From an uncultured Treponema sp. (GTDB lineage Bacteria; Spirochaetota; Spirochaetia; Treponematales; Treponemataceae), in contig CALAUH010000170.1 in assembly GCA_937892225.1 (NCBI GenBank), forward strand, positions 1 through 38,031: DNA of 38,031 nt. Direction: 5' to 3'. The position numbers were made by a program, and so were the translations under genes. The number at the start of each line of letters is the position of its first letter. The first letter of the stretch is position 1. Under the pieces are notes generated by a model. That model was not told where the DNA came from, did no database searches, and was given only the letters and a program-made list of their open reading frames with translations. Below, one piece after another: positions 24,544 to 33,537 of this stretch.

Positions 24544-26034
24544 ATGGAAAAATATATTATAGCTTTAGATCAGGGAACAACATCTTCCCGTGCAATTATT
24601 TTTAACAAAAAAGTTCAGAAAATTTCTACATCACAAAGAGAATTCCAGCAGATTTTCCCAAAACCAGGCTGGGTTGAACACAATCCAGAAGATATTTTTA
24701 TAAGTCAGCTTTCTGTCATGAAAGAAGCAATTATGAAAGCAGACTTAAAACCAGAACAGATAGAAGCAATTGGAATTACCAATCAACGAGAAACCATAAT
24801 TCTGTGGGATAAAAATACTGGAAAACCAGTTTACAATGCAATCGTCTGGCAGTGTAGAAGAACTGCAGATATAACTGACAAATTAATTGCAGACGGTAAA
24901 TCTGAATTCATAAGAGAAAAAACAGGACTAATACTAGACCCATATTTTTCTGGAACAAAAATAAAATGGATTTTAGACAATATTCCCGGTGTACGCGAAA
25001 AAGCTGAAAATGGAGAAATACTTGCAGGAACAGTTGATACATGGTTAACCTGGAAATTAAGTGGTAGAAAAGCACATGTAACTGATTATACAAATGCAAG
25101 CAGAACATTACTTTTTAATATACACACATTAGAATGGGATAAAGAACTTCTAGACTTATTTAATATTCCCGCATGTATTTTACCGGAAGTTAAAAATTCT
25201 TCAGAAATTTACACAACAACTGATAAAACAATCTGTGGTTTTGAAGCGCCAATTGCATCTATGATTGGAGACCAGCAATCCGCTCTTTTTGGCCAAGCTT
25301 GTTTCAATTCAGGTGATGTAAAATCAACTTATGGTACAGGCTGTTTTATGCTCATGAACACAGGCTCAAAACCTGTAAATTCAAAACATAAACTTTTAAC
25401 AACAATAGCAATCGGTTTAGATAACAAAGTTGAATATGCTTTAGAAGGAAGCGTTTTTGTAGGTGGTGCATTAATCAAATGGTTACGGGACCAACTTGGC
25501 ATAATTAATACAGCTAATGATGTTAATATTCTTGCAGAAAGCGTACCTGATTCGAATGGTGTCATAATTGTACCTGCCTTTACAGGATTAGGAGCACCTT
25601 ATTGGGATGCTTATGCCAGAGGAACAATTGTCGGACTTACAAGAGGCGTAACAAAAGCACATATATGTCGAGCTGCATTGGAAGCAATCGCTTTTCAAGT
25701 AAAAGATGAACTTGAATGTATGAAAGAAGATTCAGGAATAAATATTTCTAATCTTAAAGTAGATGGCGGTGCTTGTGTAAGCAATTTAATGATGCAATTT
25801 CAGGCAGATATTTTGAACACTCCGGTTTATCGTCCGGAAAATACAGAAACAACAGCAACAGGCGCTGCATTTTTAGCAGGACTTGCAACAGGTTACTGGA
25901 AATCAAAAGAAGAAATAAAAGATGTTTGGGAAATCAACGCAATTTTCGAATCTAGAATGGATCAAGAAACCCGTTCTAAACTATACGCTCAATGGAAAAA
26001 AGCAGTTAACCGTAGTAAAGACTGGGATAAGTAA
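24544..26034 (+). CDS. glpK: Glycerol kinase GlpK
   Basis: FGGY-family kinase that phosphorylates glycerol to sn-glycerol 3-phosphate with ATP. The 496-aa length is typical. The N-terminus YIIALDQGTTSSRAI carries the phosphate-binding loop; other landmarks are FPKPGWVEHNPEDI, the TNQRET segment, the GTGCFMLMNTG ATP loop, and GLGAPYWDAYARG near residue 348. No glpF transporter or glpD dehydrogenase is adjacent, so glycerol entry and oxidation are encoded elsewhere. The product could also feed phospholipid and lipoprotein synthesis. Confidence 0.96.
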   Translation: MEKYIIALDQGTTSSRAIIFNKKVQKISTSQREFQQIFPKPGWVEHNPEDIFISQLSVMKEAIMKADLKPEQIEAIGITNQRETIILWDKNTGKPVYNAIVWQCRRTADITDKLIADGKSEFIREKTGLILDPYFSGTKIKWILDNIPGVREKAENGEILAGTVDTWLTWKLSGRKAHVTDYTNASRTLLFNIHTLEWDKELLDLFNIPACILPEVKNSSEIYTTTDKTICGFEAPIASMIGDQQSALFGQACFNSGDVKSTYGTGCFMLMNTGSKPVNSKHKLLTTIAIGLDNKVEYALEGSVFVGGALIKWLRDQLGIINTANDVNILAESVPDSNGVIIVPAFTGLGAPYWDAYARGTIVGLTRGVTKAHICRAALEAIAFQVKDELECMKEDSGINISNLKVDGGACVSNLMMQFQADILNTPVYRPENTETTATGAAFLAGLATGYWKSKEEIKDVWEINAIFESRMDQETRSKLYAQWKKAVNRSKDWDK

Positions 26035-26334
26035 AAACTAATTTTAATCAGGAAATCAATAAATACTGAGTTGCTTACAATTTTTATCTGTCTTAGTTTA
26101 ATTAGAAACAAAAACTTTGGTAAAAACTCAATTTTTGAACATATAGGTCGTCGCGATACACTTATTGCTTATATCATACATATTATTTTCTGTATGATTA
26201 TATGGAAATACTATAATAAAATTCCGTCTAAATGGTTCTACTTTATTCCAATTATTATTTATCTGGCATCAATTATCTTTTCAGAAATTCTTTTATGTTT
26301 CAAATATCTGATTACAAAATGCATAAAAAAATAA
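26035..26334 (+). pseudogene. C-terminal remnant of an acyltransferase-3 membrane protein
   Basis: Directly after the glpK stop, the same frame stays open for 99 codons. The translated piece has two hydrophobic segments and reads like the last part of an acyltransferase family 3 protein (OatA-like), with FGKNSIFEHIGRRDTLIAY followed by IIHIIF, a pattern common near the end of that family. The first eight or so membrane helices are absent. The only possible start is a TTG at 26071 with no good ribosome site, so translation as a small membrane protein is doubtful. A truncated relic left by deletion is the simplest reading. It ends in front of a strong terminator. Confidence 0.55.
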
Positions 26335-26345
26335 GCTGAACATAA

Positions 26346-26378
26346 AAAAAGAGATGTACTTTTTGTACATCTCTTTTT
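26346..26378. terminator. Bidirectional terminator between glpK and pheS
   Basis: A perfect 14-bp stem (26346-26359 with 26365-26378) with a loop of five T and A/T runs on both flanks. It lies 5 nt from the pheS stop codon and serves the plus-strand glpK side and the minus-strand pheS side alike. Confidence 0.9.
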
Positions 26379-26382
26379 ATTT

Positions 26383-27939
26383 CTAGAACTTAGCTTTTCT
26401 AAGACGAACTTTTTCTACATCCTCGCAGAATAATTCACGAAGGTCATTCAATCCAAGAGCCATAAGAGCCATACGGTCAATACCAATACCCCAAGCCAAA
26501 ACTGGACAATCAAGTCCCATAGCTTTTGTAACTTCTGGACGGAAAATACCAGAACCACCAAGTTCGAACCATCCAAGTACCGGATGTTTAATATGAACTT
26601 CGATAGAAGGTTCTGTAAATGGGAAATAACCTGGAACGTATTTAACTTCTTCTGCTCCGGCAATTTCTGTAGCGAACATTTTAAGCATACCTAAAAGATC
26701 GCGCAAAGTTACATCGTTACCGGCAATAATACCTTCTGTCTGATAGAAGTCAGAAAGGTGTGTAGCATCTACTTTGTCGTAGCGGAAACAGCGTGCAATA
26801 CCAAAGTATTTTCCTGGTACTTCAGCTTTGTGTAACTGATGTGCAGAAAGTACTGTACCCTGTGAACGCAAGATTAAGCGGCGTGTAAATTCGTTATCAA
26901 ATGTGTAGTTCCAACCACGAGAACCAGTGTTTCCACCATTCTGATGAACGTTTTTAACATTTGTCAAATATGGTTCTTCAATTGATTTAGCGTGAGTTGG
27001 ATTTTTAAGACGGTAAACATCGTGAATATCACGGGCAGCATGGAACTGTGGCATGAACAATGCATCACCATTCCAGAATTCTGTTTCTACAAGAGGTCCG
27101 TCAAATTCCTGGAAACCAAGAGAAACAAGTTTATCTTTTACAGATTCAAGGAACTGTACATAAGGATTTGTACGTCCTGGAATAATACGTGCAGGTGGAA
27201 TTGCAATATTGTAACCACGGAATGTACCGTTTTTCCATTCACCACTTGCAAGCATTTTTGGTGTAATTTCACCAATTTCGTTTCCTGTAATTCCAGCTTT
27301 TTTAAGTTCATCTACAACTTCTTTAGAACCTTTTTCAAGCTGATAATATACAGTTTCGCGTTCAATCATTTTAAAAGGAGCATCTGCAGCACCACGTTTT
27401 TTAGCAAGACCATTCATTGCTTCAACTTCTGCAGCACTCAAATCATCTTTATTCAAAAGACCATCGCTAGCCGAACAACCTTTTTTAAGCAAATCAGAAG
27501 TAACAGAAATACGAGCTGGAAGTTCAGCACCAGTATATTCAACCTTCTTTTCTGCATTCATTTTAAGAACGCCTTCTTTTACTAAAGGACCAAAAGCAGA
27601 ACCAACATCTTTCTGTTCAAGACCAATTCCAGCGGCAATTTCTGGCATTAAATGAGCACCGTTGTCTTTTAAGAATTTAACCATTCTTTCTTCAACAGTA
27701 CCAGTTTTAGCCATTGCACGACCAAAATCTGTAATTTCAAAATATGTATGTGGAGTTCTGCGGATTTCTTTTAATAATTCTTTTCCAGAAAGCCAAGAGA
27801 AAGCCTGATTTGCATGACCTTCCTTATAATCCAATTCCTTCTGAAGTTTTTCTGATGTAAGTTCATCCTTGTCTGAATATTTTAATAAAACTTTAATCTC
27901 AAGTGGATGAAGATTTTTAATAATGTTTTTGATATCCAT
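26383..27939 (-). CDS. pheS: Phenylalanyl-tRNA synthetase alpha subunit, archaeal/eukaryal type
   Basis: Catalytic subunit that charges tRNA-Phe. At 518 aa it is far longer than the usual bacterial PheS (about 330-350). Its first 200 or so residues form winged-helix-like modules starting LHPLEIKVLLKYS, as in archaeal and eukaryal enzymes. The class II catalytic core holds the motif 2 region FGIARCFRYDKVDATHLSDF and motif 3 GIGIDRMALMALGL. Spirochaetes are known to have acquired this form. The beta-subunit gene pheT is not adjacent here. A strong TGAGG ribosome site lies 8 nt before the ATG. The gene ends 5 nt before a strong terminator and seems to have its own promoter in the gap after the exported unknown. 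Confidence 0.95.
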   Translation of the reverse strand: MDIKNIIKNLHPLEIKVLLKYSDKDELTSEKLQKELDYKEGHANQAFSWLSGKELLKEIRRTPHTYFEITDFGRAMAKTGTVEERMVKFLKDNGAHLMPEIAAGIGLEQKDVGSAFGPLVKEGVLKMNAEKKVEYTGAELPARISVTSDLLKKGCSASDGLLNKDDLSAAEVEAMNGLAKKRGAADAPFKMIERETVYYQLEKGSKEVVDELKKAGITGNEIGEITPKMLASGEWKNGTFRGYNIAIPPARIIPGRTNPYVQFLESVKDKLVSLGFQEFDGPLVETEFWNGDALFMPQFHAARDIHDVYRLKNPTHAKSIEEPYLTNVKNVHQNGGNTGSRGWNYTFDNEFTRRLILRSQGTVLSAHQLHKAEVPGKYFGIARCFRYDKVDATHLSDFYQTEGIIAGNDVTLRDLLGMLKMFATEIAGAEEVKYVPGYFPFTEPSIEVHIKHPVLGWFELGGSGIFRPEVTKAMGLDCPVLAWGIGIDRMALMALGLNDLRELFCEDVEKVRLRKAKF

Positions 27940-27958
27940 AATTTTTCCTCAAAAATAA

Positions 27959-27987
27959 AAGCCAGCACTTATTAAAAGCACTGGCTT
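27959..27987 (-). terminator. Strand-specific terminator upstream of pheS
   Basis: In minus-strand RNA the arms 27987-27976 and 27970-27959 form a 12-bp stem including two adjacent wobble pairs (U-G and G-U), followed by a U-rich tract. On the plus strand the same positions would be mismatches, so it is built to end minus-strand transcription coming from the exported-protein genes. Confidence 0.7.
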
Positions 27988-27989
27988 AT

Positions 27990-28018
27990 ATTGTACTATA
28001 TTTGAAATAAAAATTGAA
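27990..28018 (-). promoter_or_regulatory. Putative promoter of pheS
   Basis: TTCAAT (28013-28018) and TACAAT (27990-27995) are 17 bp apart on the minus strand. The predicted RNA start falls inside the first arm of the terminator hairpin, so RNA starting here could not form the full hairpin, while RNA arriving from upstream would. Confidence 0.4.
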
Positions 28019-28022
28019 TAGG

Positions 28023-28454
28023 TTATCTTGAGAATTTTACAGTAGAAACATACTGTGTTTTAATTTTTCCTTTTTCATCTTTAAAGAATCTTTCTTTATC
28101 ATCTTTAAGATATTTATATCTGAAATATTTATGTTCTTTCTGGAAATCATTTAGACACTGTAAAATAGTTGCTACAGCTTCTTCTCTATTATATGTAACA
28201 TACATACATTCATAATAAATACGAACCTGATCATACATTGGTTCATATTCAATTTTTACAGAAGCAGTTGAATCAACAACATGCTGTTCTTTTGGAATAA
28301 TTATCTCTACTTTAGTTTGTAAAGCATCATATTCCTCTTCACGAACTTTATCATCTGATTTTGGTATAGTATTTGATTTATTTGTAGAATCTTGCGCAAT
28401 TAATGTAACACTGAAAATTAATAAACTTGCTAAAAGAAAAATAATTTTTTTCAT
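28023..28454 (-). CDS. Exported protein of unknown function (143 aa)
   Basis: I do not recognise this family. An N-terminal signal peptide (KKIIFLLASLLIFSVTLIAQ) predicts export. The mature part is small and charged, with aromatic-rich strands (YEPMYDQVRIYYECMYVTYN) and a Lys-rich C-terminus. A strong GGGAGG ribosome site lies 5 nt before the ATG. It follows another exported unknown by 14 nt, so the two are co-expressed and may act together. The strand-specific terminator lies downstream. Confidence 0.75.
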   Translation of the reverse strand: MKKIIFLLASLLIFSVTLIAQDSTNKSNTIPKSDDKVREEEYDALQTKVEIIIPKEQHVVDSTASVKIEYEPMYDQVRIYYECMYVTYNREEAVATILQCLNDFQKEHKYFRYKYLKDDKERFFKDEKGKIKTQYVSTVKFSR

Positions 28455-28468
28455 TTTATCCTCCCATT

Positions 28469-29158
28469 TTAAAACTGCTTATATTCAATTATTTTACCGT
28501 ATTCTAGGAAAAAATCAAGATTAATTACATACCTTCCTGAATCTATCCCTAATAACGGAGCCTTTCTTATTAAAACAGAACCTCTTATCTCTCTTGGTTT
28601 GTTTTTAATAATCTCTCTATAATACGAGCGAACTGCATTTTTAAGTGCATCTTCGCAAGCTTTTCTTATACCTTCAAAACCTTCCTGAATAGGACCGTAT
28701 CCTCTTCCCTGCATTGTTGCATTTTGAATTGATGACCATAAATTATAATTCTGAATTTGAACTGGAGAACGGTCATATTCTACCCAGCAATTAAATTTAT
28801 TATCTTCTATCCAAGGTGATGAATAAACTATTTTGTCTTTTACATTTTCATATTGTCTAAGCTCTGTGATTTCAAAAACTTCTTCAATTTTTCTTGCTTT
28901 GTCAGAAGGAGTATATTTAAATTCCCAGCCAAAAACCATTCCATTCAAAATAAATTCTGAAATCTGTTTTATCTGATTTATAGGATAAGAATATTCTTCT
29001 TCTGTAGAATCTGCAGTCTGTGCAAAATCCTGTAATTCTGGATAAGCATCAACATTTGCCCAAAGAGGAAATCTAATATGTTTTTCTACAGACAGGTTTT
29101 GAGCATATAAACTCAATCCCAATGTAAAAAATAATAAAATTAAAGCTCTGTTCTTCAT
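28469..29158 (-). CDS. Exported protein of unknown function (229 aa)
   Basis: Unrecognised family. It starts with a clear signal peptide (MKNRALILLFFTLGLSLYAQ) and has no further membrane segments, so it is likely periplasmic. The mature domain contains a run of Tyr and Trp (EYDRSPVQIQNYNLWSS) and a conserved-looking ending GRYVINLDFFLEYGKII. The ATG directly follows the rhomboid stop codon with no gap, implying coupled translation. Confidence 0.75.
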   Translation of the reverse strand: MKNRALILLFFTLGLSLYAQNLSVEKHIRFPLWANVDAYPELQDFAQTADSTEEEYSYPINQIKQISEFILNGMVFGWEFKYTPSDKARKIEEVFEITELRQYENVKDKIVYSSPWIEDNKFNCWVEYDRSPVQIQNYNLWSSIQNATMQGRGYGPIQEGFEGIRKACEDALKNAVRSYYREIIKNKPREIRGSVLIRKAPLLGIDSGRYVINLDFFLEYGKIIEYKQF

Positions 29159-29794
29159 TTAACGAAAATTGTTTTTCCATACTTTTATCGGATTAATTCC
29201 CATTCTAATTAGTAAATAAAGCCATGCTGTAACAAATCCGAACAAATGTGTTAAATGTGCAACATTATTTTGACCAATGAATTGACTTACTATTTCTATA
29301 ACCGCAAAAACCAACACCGCAATTGGAGCCGGCATTGGAATAATTCCCCAGAAAGAAATTACGGAACGCGGATATACAACAGCAAAGACAAACATCAATG
29401 AATAAATTGCACCGCTTGCACCAACTAAACACACGTAATAACTTCCGGTTACACAATAAACCAAAAAAGATAAAATTCCAGAAAAAATTCCACACGAAAA
29501 ATATAAAAGAAGGAATTCTTTTGAACCGATTACTCTTTCCAGCTGCGTTCCAAACATAAACAAACAGAGCATATTAAAAAAGATGTGAAAAAATCCACCA
29601 TGAACAAACATGTATGTTATAAACTGCCAGTATGCATGTTTTACAATCACATAAACTGGAATTAAACCTAAAATGTTTCCAAAATAAGGAAAGAGCATAG
29701 TTAAAAAATAAACAGCAATATTTATGATAACAATAATTATTGTTGCATTAAAATATGTGTATTTAAAAGGGCGACGTAATATATTATTTTTCAT
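29159..29794 (-). CDS. Rhomboid-family intramembrane serine protease
   Basis: A membrane protease that cuts substrates within or near the bilayer. The 211-aa protein has six likely membrane helices. Catalytic features are intact: FFHIFFNML with H70 and N74, GASG with catalytic S127, and H180 in NVAHLTHLFG. It overlaps the end of the GGDEF gene by 11 nt and abuts the exported 229-aa protein, so it belongs to a tightly packed operon. A substrate cannot be predicted. Confidence 0.92.
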   Translation of the reverse strand: MKNNILRRPFKYTYFNATIIIVIINIAVYFLTMLFPYFGNILGLIPVYVIVKHAYWQFITYMFVHGGFFHIFFNMLCLFMFGTQLERVIGSKEFLLLYFSCGIFSGILSFLVYCVTGSYYVCLVGASGAIYSLMFVFAVVYPRSVISFWGIIPMPAPIAVLVFAVIEIVSQFIGQNNVAHLTHLFGFVTAWLYLLIRMGINPIKVWKNNFR

Positions 29795-30887
29795 TTGGAT
29801 TAAAACAAGTTACGCAGTTTCTGCCGTTATTTTTAGATTTATACAAAGCTTTATCTGCCTGATTAACAAATTCATTTGGTGATTTAACACGATTTTTCTC
29901 TGTATCACAAACTGAAACACCAACCGAAATTGTTACGTGCAAATGCTGTTCTTTATAAACAAAATCAAATTCATCAATAGAAGTACGAATTCTATCTGCA
30001 ACAAGCATTGCTTCTTCTTTATCTGTATCATTTAATAATACAGTAAATTCTTCTCCACCATAACGACTGGCAACATCTGAATCACGTAAATTTTTTCTGA
30101 TTATATCTGCAACTGAGATTAATACAAAATCACCACATTCATGTCCGTAAGTATCATTAAACTTCTTAAAAAAGTCTATATCAAACATTAAGACAGAAAT
30201 TTTTTCTTTTTTACTATAAGCATTATCTAAAGCAGCAGACAACAAGTTAAAGAAATAATACTTTAATTTTAAATGTGTCATTTTATCTGTAGAAGAAAGC
30301 TCAAGTAAATTCGCATTATTAATAGCAACAGACGCTAAAGATGCAATAGACATTATCTGACTCTGTTCATATTCAGTATATGCTGTATCATCATCTATAG
30401 CGATTCTTTCCTGCAAAATAAGAATTCCATTAATATGATTTTTCTGAATTAATGGAACAATTAACGAAGGATTAAATGTTTCTATTACTTCAAGTTTTTT
30501 TACATCTTTAACTTCTGATTTTAATTCCTGAAATGTTACAGGCCTTTGTAAAGATAAAAGAGAAGAAACTATAGGAGAATCTACAGGAATAGTAAGTTTT
30601 TCTGCATCCTGTTCAAGTGATTTTGAAGTTTCCAGAATAAATGATTCATCTTCAATTAAATCACGCACAAAAATTTCTGCACCAAGTACATGCATTTGTG
30701 CCATACAGATATATACAATAGATTCAAGAAGTGTATTAACATCAAGTGTCGAACAAAATGATTTTGCAATATCAAGAAGCTGTTCAAGATCATAAATTCT
30801 TTTTTCTGACTGTAAAGTCGGATCTTGAGGCATTCTTTCTATTTCCATTTCGTGATTATTCACATTCTTTCTTTTCTTTGTTGCCAT
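29784..30887 (-). CDS. GAF-GGDEF diguanylate cyclase
   Basis: Makes the second messenger cyclic di-GMP from two GTP. A GAF-like sensor covers roughly residues 40-195. The GGDEF domain follows, with MFDIDFFKKFNDTYGHECGD and the active-site GGEEF at 277-281. The inhibitory I-site RxxD is present (R268-D271), five residues before GGEEF, so product feedback is expected. No membrane segments are seen. The ATG begins 3 nt after the stop of the 528-aa unknown, pointing to coupled production and perhaps a shared pathway. Confidence 0.93.
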   Translation of the reverse strand: MATKKRKNVNNHEMEIERMPQDPTLQSEKRIYDLEQLLDIAKSFCSTLDVNTLLESIVYICMAQMHVLGAEIFVRDLIEDESFILETSKSLEQDAEKLTIPVDSPIVSSLLSLQRPVTFQELKSEVKDVKKLEVIETFNPSLIVPLIQKNHINGILILQERIAIDDDTAYTEYEQSQIMSIASLASVAINNANLLELSSTDKMTHLKLKYYFFNLLSAALDNAYSKKEKISVLMFDIDFFKKFNDTYGHECGDFVLISVADIIRKNLRDSDVASRYGGEEFTVLLNDTDKEEAMLVADRIRTSIDEFDFVYKEQHLHVTISVGVSVCDTEKNRVKSPNEFVNQADKALYKSKNNGRNCVTCFNPNEK

Positions 30888-30890
30888 TTT

Positions 30891-32477
30891 TTATACTTCA
30901 CCATTTCCACTATTAATAATAACATAATTTCGCATAATATCAAAAAAAATCGACCAATTAGGTATCTGTTCCTCTAAAAGATTCGAATTATCTTTATTTC
31001 GGGAAGATAACATCAATAATTTAAGATTCGAAATTATTTCACTTGAAGGCTTTTTTGAATCAGCAATAAGTTCAGTTACTTCATGATAAAGAGAATTTAA
31101 TGCCGTACAGATTGTCTGCATCAATTCATGTGCTTCCTGATTTGCACTTATTACCATTTTCTCAAGTCTTCTGCTAAAATCCTTATCCTTATGGCTATCC
31201 TGTATATATCCCTGCATAACTGCAACACTGTTTCGTTTGTCTGAACCAAAAGATTCTTCAAATTCAACAATCTGTGATTCTGCATTTATTACAGAATATA
31301 CCGTTCCTGAAAAAGTTGTTTTATAATTCGGACTGCTAAAAAATCCTTCAATGACTATATCATTTAAAAGACTTTTTATCCCTTCACTAACATACACTCT
31401 TAAAAATGTCTTTAACACTCTAAAAGGTTTTACCCATTTAAAAGAAAAAGTAGTATTTTTTTGTAAAAGTGCATTTAACTCGTTATTATAACCAAAAATT
31501 AAGTCTAAAGATACATTTTTAAACAAAGCATTTACTTCACTGCTGATTTGTTCATCCTGTATTTCTGATTTAATTCTCTGTTCATTTGTTTCAAATTCAG
31601 TTTTTATGTATGATGCAAATTCCTGACGAGGAGAACCTTTATATTCTGCAATTTTTGGTTCATAAGCACCATCTTCTTTTGCATAACAAATCAAACTTCG
31701 TAATTTATCTGCAGATAAAACTTTGGAAAGTACAAAATTAATTTTTTTAAGATTGCTCATATAATTGTTGATTTCAACATTTTCCAAAGGGCTGCCTTTT
31801 CTTAATTGAGCCAAAGCTAAAATTTCGTCTGCAAGAACTGTTGTGATTTTTAATCCGGCTGTCTGATAATATAAATCTTCCAGTAAGTTTATTGCTTTTG
31901 ATACAGAAACAACTCCATATGTCGGTTTATACAGAAAATCAGCTGGAACAAAGTTCATATCAAAAATCTGTAAAAATGGAACAAAACTGTATCGGCAGAA
32001 TTCTACAAAATGCCTTAAATCCAGAATATCTTTATCCATCTGAACAAAACTGTTAGATGTTAAATCATTTAAAATAATCTCAACATTTTTTCTTTGATTT
32101 CTATATACTTTTTCAGGTGAATCTATATTTTCCAAAACTTCCTGTTTTCTGTTTTCATAACTTAATGATTCAAAAATTTCCTGACTGTCTGGAGAAAAAG
32201 CTGTAAACATTAATTGTGATTCAAATCTATGCTGACGGGAAATATCTATTACACTGACAGTTGCAGTGAATAAATCATCTAAAGGTTTAGTCTGTTTATA
32301 AAGGGTATAAATTGCTTCTGCAAAATTCGGCTGAAGTTTTCCTTCCATACATAATAATGGCGTAAAAGATTTAATTTCAGAATCTAATCTTTTAAGAAGC
32401 ATTTTCTTTTGTACTTCTGGAGAGGATCTTTTAAATATTGATTCAAAAATTTCTGATAAAGCCTGTAAAATACCCAT
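30891..32477 (-). CDS. Conserved unknown protein (528 aa), probably spirochaete-specific
   Basis: I do not recognise a named domain with confidence. The protein is cytosolic, mostly helical and rich in Leu, Glu, Lys and Ser, with no signal peptide or membrane helix. The N-terminus reads GILQALSEIFESIFKRSSPE; a Tyr/Phe-rich central part includes FCRYSFVPFLQIFDMNF; the last quarter has long helical repeats suited to coiled-coil or scaffold roles. It is followed after 3 nt by the diguanylate cyclase, which suggests a regulatory or structural partner of c-di-GMP signalling; that is inference only. It has a well-formed promoter of its own and a very short leader. Confidence 0.75.
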   Translation of the reverse strand: MGILQALSEIFESIFKRSSPEVQKKMLLKRLDSEIKSFTPLLCMEGKLQPNFAEAIYTLYKQTKPLDDLFTATVSVIDISRQHRFESQLMFTAFSPDSQEIFESLSYENRKQEVLENIDSPEKVYRNQRKNVEIILNDLTSNSFVQMDKDILDLRHFVEFCRYSFVPFLQIFDMNFVPADFLYKPTYGVVSVSKAINLLEDLYYQTAGLKITTVLADEILALAQLRKGSPLENVEINNYMSNLKKINFVLSKVLSADKLRSLICYAKEDGAYEPKIAEYKGSPRQEFASYIKTEFETNEQRIKSEIQDEQISSEVNALFKNVSLDLIFGYNNELNALLQKNTTFSFKWVKPFRVLKTFLRVYVSEGIKSLLNDIVIEGFFSSPNYKTTFSGTVYSVINAESQIVEFEESFGSDKRNSVAVMQGYIQDSHKDKDFSRRLEKMVISANQEAHELMQTICTALNSLYHEVTELIADSKKPSSEIISNLKLLMLSSRNKDNSNLLEEQIPNWSIFFDIMRNYVIINSGNGEV

Positions 32478-32495
32478 ATATTACTTAATTAATTT

Positions 32496-32524
32496 ATTTT
32501 AACAGAAGAAGTAGTATTTGTCGA
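32496..32524 (-). promoter_or_regulatory. Promoter of the 528-aa unknown and GGDEF genes
   Basis: TCGACA (32519-32524) and TAAAAT (32496-32501) are spaced by 17 bp, each one mismatch from consensus, with TGT before the -10 (extended form). The leader would be about 12 nt, with no Shine-Dalgarno. It lies in the 52-bp gap after dus. Confidence 0.6.
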
Positions 32525-32529
32525 TTTTT

Positions 32530-33534
32530 TTATATCATCTCATTTAATACACTGTCAAAAATCTGATGATAATCTTGAACTGTTGCTGCATGAACAATCT
32601 GTGCCCTTAAAGCAGCTCCATTTTGAATTCCTTTTGAATAAGCTGAAAATCTCTTTCGCATTTCAAGACATGCATGCTGCTCGTTTGTTTCTTCTACAAG
32701 CCGCTCTAATTCTGCAAAACCTGTCTGTATTCTGATTTTTGAAGGAACTGGTTCATAACTACCGTTTATTAACAATGAAGTAGCATCTTTAAATATAAAT
32801 GGATTACCCATTGCACCACGAGCAAACATAACACCATCTGCTCCAGTTTCTTCTATCATTTTTTTTGCATCTTCTGGTTTAAATAAATCACCACTACCAA
32901 AAACAGGAACTCTGCCATTAACGTATTGAACTAATTCTTTCATTATATTCCAGTCTGAATGACCTTCGTATCCCTGTGCACGTGTTCTTGGATGAATTGT
33001 AATTGCACTAACTCCAGCATCTAATGCCGCCTGAGCTGCTTCTTTCCAGGTAAGATGAGGTTTATCCCAACCAGATCTGATTTTAACAGTTACTGGAATA
33101 CCCGACTTTCCACCGGCTGCCTGAACGACTTCTTTTACTATTGAATATAATTTTTCAGGTTCTTTTGTTAAAACTGAACCCGCCCCGCTTTTTACAATTT
33201 TAGGTACAGGACATCCGCAGTTTATATCTATTACTTCACAATGAGTTTTATCCAGAACAATTTTTGCAGCTTCAGCCATTATATTTTTTTCACCACCAAA
33301 AATCTGAACTGCGTAAGCTTTTTCGTTATATGCACGTTTCATTAGAATTTCAGTTTTAAGATTATTTCTAACCAATGCTTCTGCACTTACCATTTCTGTA
33401 TAAGTAAAACAGGCACCGTTTTCAATACAAACTGAACGGAACGCACTGTCACTATAACCTGCAACTGGTGCTAAAAAGAGATTACCTTTTAATTCTACAT
33501 TTCCAATTTTTACCGGATGATATAAGTCTGGCAT
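32530..33534 (-). CDS. tRNA-dihydrouridine synthase (DusB-like)
   Basis: FMN-dependent enzyme reducing uridines in tRNA D-loops. TIM-barrel landmarks are present: LFLAPVAGYSDSAFRSVC, the catalytic-Cys segment INCGCPVPKIVKSGAG (usual NMGCPV), KIRSGWD, ITIHPRTRAQGYEG, and the FMN phosphate region VFGSGDLF and DGVMFARGAMGNP. At 334 aa it matches the DusB group. The start lies 3 nt after the tatD stop, so the two form one unit. The target position in tRNA is not fixed by sequence. Confidence 0.93.
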   Translation of the reverse strand: MPDLYHPVKIGNVELKGNLFLAPVAGYSDSAFRSVCIENGACFTYTEMVSAEALVRNNLKTEILMKRAYNEKAYAVQIFGGEKNIMAEAAKIVLDKTHCEVIDINCGCPVPKIVKSGAGSVLTKEPEKLYSIVKEVVQAAGGKSGIPVTVKIRSGWDKPHLTWKEAAQAALDAGVSAITIHPRTRAQGYEGHSDWNIMKELVQYVNGRVPVFGSGDLFKPEDAKKMIEETGADGVMFARGAMGNPFIFKDATSLLINGSYEPVPSKIRIQTGFAELERLVEETNEQHACLEMRKRFSAYSKGIQNGAALRAQIVHAATVQDYHQIFDSVLNEMI

Positions 33535-33537
33535 TTT

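Noticed and set aside
26992..27585. A 197-aa open frame on the plus strand opposite pheS
   Set aside because: It is a shadow of pheS: low-complexity Phe/Cys/Asn composition and no family resemblance, while the minus-strand frame is a clear synthetase.
27959..27987. Attenuator or T-box controlling pheS
   Set aside because: The putative pheS start lies within the hairpin, and no T-box specifier or leader peptide is visible; a terminator for the upstream genes explains it better.
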